NCBI RefSeq assembly: GCF_004378355.1
Contig: NZ_SNUB01000006.1
Location: forward strand, 85,958-149,957
Reading direction: 5' to 3'
DNA: 64,000 nucleotides
Source: Psychromonas algicola
GTDB lineage: Bacteria; Pseudomonadota; Gammaproteobacteria; Enterobacterales; Psychromonadaceae
The notes under the pieces: model-generated
Seen by the model: only the letters and a program-made list of their open reading frames with translations
What the model was told of the DNA's origin: nothing
Databases searched by the model: none
Shown: piece by piece, positions 60,208 to 64,000 of the stretch
How positions within the stretch are numbered: the stretch's first letter is position 1
How the letters are laid out: each line of letters starts with the position of its first letter
Position numbers and translations under genes: made by a program

Positions 60208-60581
60208 CAAGTGACTGAACACGGAAAAATCACTCGCTTCGCTTCCAATTTCCCGGTTAGAAAGATGTTGATGCTATAGATAAACTCGTTCCTTACAAAT
60301 ACATATGACTTTTTAAGTCTGTAAATCATGGGGTCAAGTCTTGCCTTTCACCTACTTCATTCTTCTAATAAGAAAAGGCGGTCGCTGATGAATTAAAATA
60401 AATATAGCTAAAACCTTTGTTAGACACCTACATGGCAAAATACTAAGCGATGAAATATCAAGCAGATTCGATGAGCACAGACGAATATGGCGACTCTTTA
60501 CGTTAAGCAGCCTTCTAAGTTAATCAATACCTTTAGCAAGTAAGGCATTGATGTGGCCATCTAGCGCAATAAAATAGATGC
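60208..60581. other. 374-bp gap with dispersed-repeat-like sequence
   Basis: No intact gene. A GGGGTCAAGTCTTGCCTTTC stretch at 60331-60350 resembles sequence I associate with REP-type or RAYT-linked repeats in marine gammaproteobacteria. On the minus strand around 60380-60560 a broken frame with one stop (LDGHINALLAKGID and beyond) may be a decayed gene fragment. Both readings are weak. Confidence 0.35.
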
Positions 60582-61421
60582 TTAATATTCATGCTCTGTG
60601 ATAACTTGAATTTTAAAATCATCAGTTGTATTAATGTTACTGAAAGCATGATCCGCTTTAAGTTTTTCTACTAAATTCAACATTGCTAAAGCATAAGTAC
60701 TATCGCTTCGCTCTTCTTCACAGTGTTCTTCGTAGGCATCAAAATCAAAGCCATCTTCAAGCTCAATGAGGAAATAACTCCAGTCTGCAACATTACAATT
60801 TTTCTCAACATCATCACGAGTTCCAAAACTACATACACCTGCATCAATAGCAAAAGCAGCAATTTCTTTATCCGTATGTTGTGAAGAAAAATTTGAGATA
60901 GCAGTTACCAATGCAATAAGCATAAGCTCTACATTAAAGTTTGACTCCAATGCGCCTTTATAGGGAGGCCGAATTTCAGCTCGAATTTCATAAGCAATAC
61001 GTTCTTCATCCGTTAAGGTTTTCACTTTATTTAAAACTAATTTAGCCATATTAATAGTACATGAGTTGGATTCAGGAATTGCCACACCAGCGCGCAGAAT
61101 AAGATCCAACCTTTCCTCGTCATTACAAAAATATCCCATACTTAAAAGGGTATTTGCTAGTTCTTTATCGCCATTACTAATGGCAATTTCAATAGCAATG
61201 TCACCATTACGATCTGCAGAATCACTTTCGCAATACATGCTTCGGCATAACTCATAAACAACCTTGCAATCACCAAGTTTAGCCGCATAAGTTAATGGTG
61301 TTTGCCCAAGAGAATCAGTGAGATTGATAATTTTTCTACCTTCTCTTCCTAAATATTCTGAAATAGTTTCAATATCTTTACTTTTAATTGCTTGCATTAG
61401 TTTTTCTAAACTAAGTTCCAT
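60582..61421 (-). CDS. Ankyrin-repeat protein
   Basis: 279 residues, no signal or membrane segment. Two recognisable ankyrin repeats near residues 35-65 (DSLGQTPLTYAAKLGD) and 68-100 (DRNGDIAIEIAISNGD). The remainder is helical with an acidic patch (FDAYEEHCEEERSD). Such proteins mediate protein-protein contact; partner unknown. It is 26 bp downstream of the FKBP gene, so they may be cotranscribed. Confidence 0.75.
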   Translation of the reverse strand: MELSLEKLMQAIKSKDIETISEYLGREGRKIINLTDSLGQTPLTYAAKLGDCKVVYELCRSMYCESDSADRNGDIAIEIAISNGDKELANTLLSMGYFCNDEERLDLILRAGVAIPESNSCTINMAKLVLNKVKTLTDEERIAYEIRAEIRPPYKGALESNFNVELMLIALVTAISNFSSQHTDKEIAAFAIDAGVCSFGTRDDVEKNCNVADWSYFLIELEDGFDFDAYEEHCEEERSDSTYALAMLNLVEKLKADHAFSNINTTDDFKIQVITEHEY

Positions 61422-61447
61422 ACTTTTTATCCTATTAATGATTAGAA

Positions 61448-61879
61448 TTAATAAACATCCACTAAACGTATATCTATGATTAAAACAGCATTGGGACCAA
61501 TACTACTGCGATTGCCTTTTTTACCCCATGCAAGCTCGGCTGGTATTACAAACTCATAACGACTGCCTAATGTCATTATTTGTAGACCTTCGGTTAATCC
61601 ATCGATGGCTTCTTCAACACTAAATTTTTCTGAGCTATTGGTTTTGTAGGTATCGGCAATCACTTTACCATCGGTTAATAGAATACGTTGGTGAACTTCA
61701 ACGCTGTCGTCAATCGTCGGATGACGCTCGCCTACTGCTTCAATCACACGGTACATTAACCCAGAGTCAGTAATAACCACATCTGCTTTTTGTTGGTACT
61801 TTATTAAAAAGTCTTCGCTACTTTTTCTATTTTGACCTGCAGAGCCTTTGCCGCTCTTTTTCTCTTTTTTACGTGCCAT
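61448..61879 (-). CDS. FKBP-type peptidyl-prolyl cis-trans isomerase
   Basis: 143 residues, cytoplasmic. A basic N-terminal extension (1-~28) precedes an FKBP domain with DGKVIADTY, LTEGLQIMTLGSRYEFVIPAELAWG and the terminal LIIDIRLVDV strand. The Lys-rich start suggests nucleic acid or ribosome contact. It catalyses proline isomerisation; a cluster with ankyrin gene is a guess from spacing. Confidence 0.85.
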   Translation of the reverse strand: MARKKEKKSGKGSAGQNRKSSEDFLIKYQQKADVVITDSGLMYRVIEAVGERHPTIDDSVEVHQRILLTDGKVIADTYKTNSSEKFSVEEAIDGLTEGLQIMTLGSRYEFVIPAELAWGKKGNRSSIGPNAVLIIDIRLVDVY

Positions 61880-61986
61880 TTTTTATATTCCAAAGCTAAA
61901 ACTATAAATGGGTGATTAAATAACTAAGACCGTTAATAAATAATATTTAGACAATGAAAGTAACGGATTCCAAATTTTTTTACAAA

Positions 61987-62880
61987 TTAGATTGCATGCT
62001 TTTCAAATTGCTTTGCAAGCCATTCAATAAAGACTCGTGTTCTTGTACTTAGGTGTTTATTTTGAGGATATAAAATTGAAACAGGCATTTTAGGAGGCGG
62101 CGTTTCTTGTAAAAGCTCTATTAAAGCGCCTGTTTCCAATTCTTTAGCAATACGATATTTGGGTACCTGAATAATTCCCAGCCCAGCTTTTGCTGCACCT
62201 GTATATAGATCAGCGCCTGCTACTGTAATTAGTGTAGGTAAGTTAACTTCAACAATTTCTTTGCCAATTGTAAAATCCAACGTCGATGTTTTTGATACGT
62301 CCACTAATGAATAACCTACCACTCGGTGTTGATGAATATCCGCTATGCTATTTGGTTTACCATAAAACCCAATGTATTTAGGACTAGCAACCGTCACTTG
62401 CTCGATTTGTGCAATGCGTTTAGCAATCAAAGAAGAGTCTTTTAATTCGCCTGCTCGTAAAACACAATCAATCCCCTCTTTCACTAAATCAATTATCCTG
62501 TCATCTTCAGCAACATGCATCATTATATCGGGGTATAGGGTCAAAAAATCATCCAGAAAAGGCATGACAAAATGCATAGCGAGTGTGCCTTGTAAATTAA
62601 CCCGCAAGATCCCTCTCGTTGAGGCGCTAGAAAAAACATGTTCCATTTCTTCTAAGTCAGACAGCAAGCTAATACAGCGTTTATAATAGACTTCTCCATC
62701 ATGTGTGACATTCACTTGGCGAGTCGTCCGCTCAAGTAAGCGAGTCCCTAAACGTTGCTCTAACCGCTTAATTAAGTTGGTAATAGTTGGTCGAGGGATC
62801 AATAGATCTTCAGCAGCTAAGGTGAAACTCTTTCTTTCAGCCACTCTGACAAATACCTGCATTTCTTTAAAACGATCCAA
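61987..62880 (-). CDS. LysR family regulator, divergent to SDR gene
   Basis: 297 residues from a TTG start, chosen because GAGGTG lies just upstream and MDRFKEMQVF is the usual start of this subgroup. The winged helix-turn-helix is at ~1-60 and the effector domain at ~90-290. It likely controls the SDR gene across the 124-bp divergent gap, as is common for LysR pairs. Confidence 0.9.
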   Translation of the reverse strand: MDRFKEMQVFVRVAERKSFTLAAEDLLIPRPTITNLIKRLEQRLGTRLLERTTRQVNVTHDGEVYYKRCISLLSDLEEMEHVFSSASTRGILRVNLQGTLAMHFVMPFLDDFLTLYPDIMMHVAEDDRIIDLVKEGIDCVLRAGELKDSSLIAKRIAQIEQVTVASPKYIGFYGKPNSIADIHQHRVVGYSLVDVSKTSTLDFTIGKEIVEVNLPTLITVAGADLYTGAAKAGLGIIQVPKYRIAKELETGALIELLQETPPPKMPVSILYPQNKHLSTRTRVFIEWLAKQFEKHAI

Positions 62881-62923
62881 ATTTCACCTCTAGCAACATT
62901 ATTAACAAAAATGGAATAGTGAT

Positions 62924-62947
62924 GTTAATTTAAAAGTAATTATTAAC
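62924..62947. promoter_or_regulatory. Candidate LysR operator between the divergent genes
   Basis: GTTAAT (62924-62929) and ATTAAC (62942-62947) are inverted half-sites with a 12-bp AT-rich spacer; another ATTAAC lies at 62901. The arrangement fits a LysR-type T-N11-A box, but short AT-rich palindromes arise easily here. Confidence 0.3.
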
Positions 62948-63004
62948 CATATTAAACATCTTATACTCTTTTTCATTCATTACACAGCCTATAAGGAATA
63001 CAAA

Positions 63005-63739
63005 ATGAGTTTACAAAAAGTAGCATTAGTTACAGGCGGTTCTCGCGGTATTGGTGCCAGCATAGTGCGCCAATTAGCCGAAGATGGTTTTTCTGTCGCA
63101 ATTAACTATGCATCAAGCGCAAGTGAAGCAGAAACACTCGTCACCGAGTTAAAAAATAAGGGAATTAAGGTTTGTGCGGTTAAATGTAATATCGCTAACG
63201 CTGAAGAAGTTAAGCTTATGTTCGACCACGTAGAAAAGACTTTGGGGCGAATAAACACCCTTGTAAATAATGCAGGGATCATGAAATTAGCGAAATTAGG
63301 AGACTCCGACGATGATTTATTTGATAGTCAGGTGGCTATCAATTTAAAGGGAACCTTCAACACCTTGCGCGAGGCAGCAAACCGTTTGTGTGATGGTGGG
63401 CGAATCGTTAATTTATCAACTAGTGTTGTCGGTTTGAAGATGGAAACCTATGGTGTTTATGCCGCGACAAAAGCAGCGGTAGAAACACTCACCGCTATCT
63501 TATCAAAGGAATTACGAGGTCGATCAATTACGGTTAATGCAGTGGCACCGGGACCAACAGCAACCGATTTATTTCTAAACGGAAAACCACCTGAATTAAT
63601 AGATCGTCTAGCCAAAATGAATCCATTAGAGCGCTTAGGTACACCAGACGATATTGCTCGCGTCGTTGCTTTTTTGGCGAGTAGCAATGGCGGTTGGATT
63701 AACGGTCAAGTGCTTCGTGCGAATGGTGGCATGGTGTAA
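63005..63739 (+). CDS. Short-chain dehydrogenase/reductase
   Basis: 244 residues, classical SDR. TGGSRGIG (~9-16) binds NAD(P), NNAGI (~89) is structural, LSTS supplies the catalytic Ser and YAATK (~150) the Tyr and Lys. The C-terminal LASSNGGWINGQVLRANGG is typical of FabG/glucose dehydrogenase-like members. The substrate is unknown. Its divergent LysR partner suggests an inducible role. Confidence 0.92.
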   Translation: MSLQKVALVTGGSRGIGASIVRQLAEDGFSVAINYASSASEAETLVTELKNKGIKVCAVKCNIANAEEVKLMFDHVEKTLGRINTLVNNAGIMKLAKLGDSDDDLFDSQVAINLKGTFNTLREAANRLCDGGRIVNLSTSVVGLKMETYGVYAATKAAVETLTAILSKELRGRSITVNAVAPGPTATDLFLNGKPPELIDRLAKMNPLERLGTPDDIARVVAFLASSNGGWINGQVLRANGGMV

Positions 63740-63825
63740 ATAAAGAATTTAAAGTGTGATCAGATATTAGGTTTGATCACGCGAATATTAACCGTTTAAC
63801 ATTTCCTACTATGGACAAAAATGAT

Positions 63826-63849
63826 GGCCCAATATGGGCTTTCTTTTTG
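63826..63849 (+). terminator. Possible terminator upstream of the IS end
   Basis: GCCCA-ATA-TGGGC stem followed by TTTCTTTTT, about 90 bp after the SDR stop. A GTGATCA/TGATCAC inverted repeat lies between (63756-63780) without T-tail. Confidence 0.5.
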
Positions 63850-63878
63850 ATGAAAAAGTAGATCTATTCACCATCTAT

Positions 63879-64000
63879 GGGACCCTGTCCTAAAATCTGT
63901 GTAATTGCCTATCATTAACTTAATCATATTAAGGATAGGTAATTATGAAAAAAGAAGAGTTAGAAGCATTCGCCCTTAAAGCATCAAAGGGATTAAAGTC
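63879..64000 (+). mobile_element. Probable left end of an IS256-type insertion sequence (truncated by window)
   Basis: GGGACCCTGTCCTAAAATCT near 63879 has the look of an IS256-family terminal inverted repeat (GGG/GAC...TGT start), about 65 bp before a transposase-like start codon. The right end is outside the window, so the repeat cannot be confirmed. Confidence 0.5.
63945..64000 (+). CDS. IS256-type transposase, first 18 codons
   Basis: The first residues are MKKEELEAFALKASKGLK. The pattern of a short acidic/Leu start followed by an A-K-G-LK block matches the N-terminus of IS256-family mutator transposases. The gene runs off the window. AAGGA lies 10 bases upstream of the ATG. Confidence 0.5.
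   Translation, partial: MKKEELEAFALKASKGLK

Overview
This window looks like a chromosomal segment of a low-GC marine gammaproteobacterium. Psychromonas or a close relative among the Vibrio/Shewanella/Alteromonadales is my best guess, from memory of family sequences rather than a search. Evidence: many gene neighbourhoods are shared with E. coli and Vibrio (rpsP-rimM-trmD-rplS beside ffh / ypjD / yfjD; tolC divergent from nudF-cpdA-yqiA-parE; orn divergent from rsgA-psd; purL divergent from mltF; alaS-lysC-csrA-tRNA-Ser-tRNA-Arg; luxS near gshA and yqaA). A sodium-pumping oxaloacetate decarboxylase operon (oadGAB) fits a marine Na+-based lifestyle, and adhE, pta and a FocA-type formate channel indicate mixed-acid fermentation.

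Layout. 1-9 kb: the 3' end of pta, a SAM methyltransferase, an AI-2E/PerM membrane protein, adhE, and a large PAS/GGDEF/EAL protein with degenerate catalytic motifs. 9-19 kb: purL, mltF, a small CBS protein, a pilD-like prepilin peptidase gene with tadA and a 56-residue ORF, ndk, then a tRNA-Gly array followed by four tandem ~101-bp repeats made of decayed tRNA-Gly sequence, and orn. 19-25 kb: rsgA-psd-ilvA-K+ channel, plus two unrecognised envelope proteins. 25-33 kb: parE, yqiA, cpdA, nudF, tolC, hldE, a DUF454 protein. 33-40 kb: the ribosomal-protein/tRNA-modification operon, ffh, ypjD, endonuclease I, yfjD. 40-46 kb: a FocA channel fused to CBS domains, a LysR regulator, luxS, a small lytic transglycosylase lipoprotein, gshA, yqaA. 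46-50 kb: oadGAB. 50-58.8 kb: three tRNA-Arg and one tRNA-Ser, csrA, lysC, alaS, rlmJ, a YajR-like MFS transporter, ssb.

The last 5 kb (58.8-64 kb) is different. It is an accessory-looking stretch with short repeats and hairpins, a DapF-like protein lacking both catalytic cysteines, an ankyrin protein, an FKBP, a LysR/SDR divergent pair, and what looks like the left end of an IS256-type insertion sequence cut by the window edge.

Most of the window is conserved housekeeping DNA. I see no CRISPR array, prophage, toxin system or obvious new multi-gene system. The most unusual items are the FocA-CBS fusion with a good internal ribosome binding site before its CBS half, the tRNA-Gly-derived repeat array, the Ser/Ser DapF paralogue, the internal duplication in OadB, and the apparently non-catalytic GGDEF-EAL protein.
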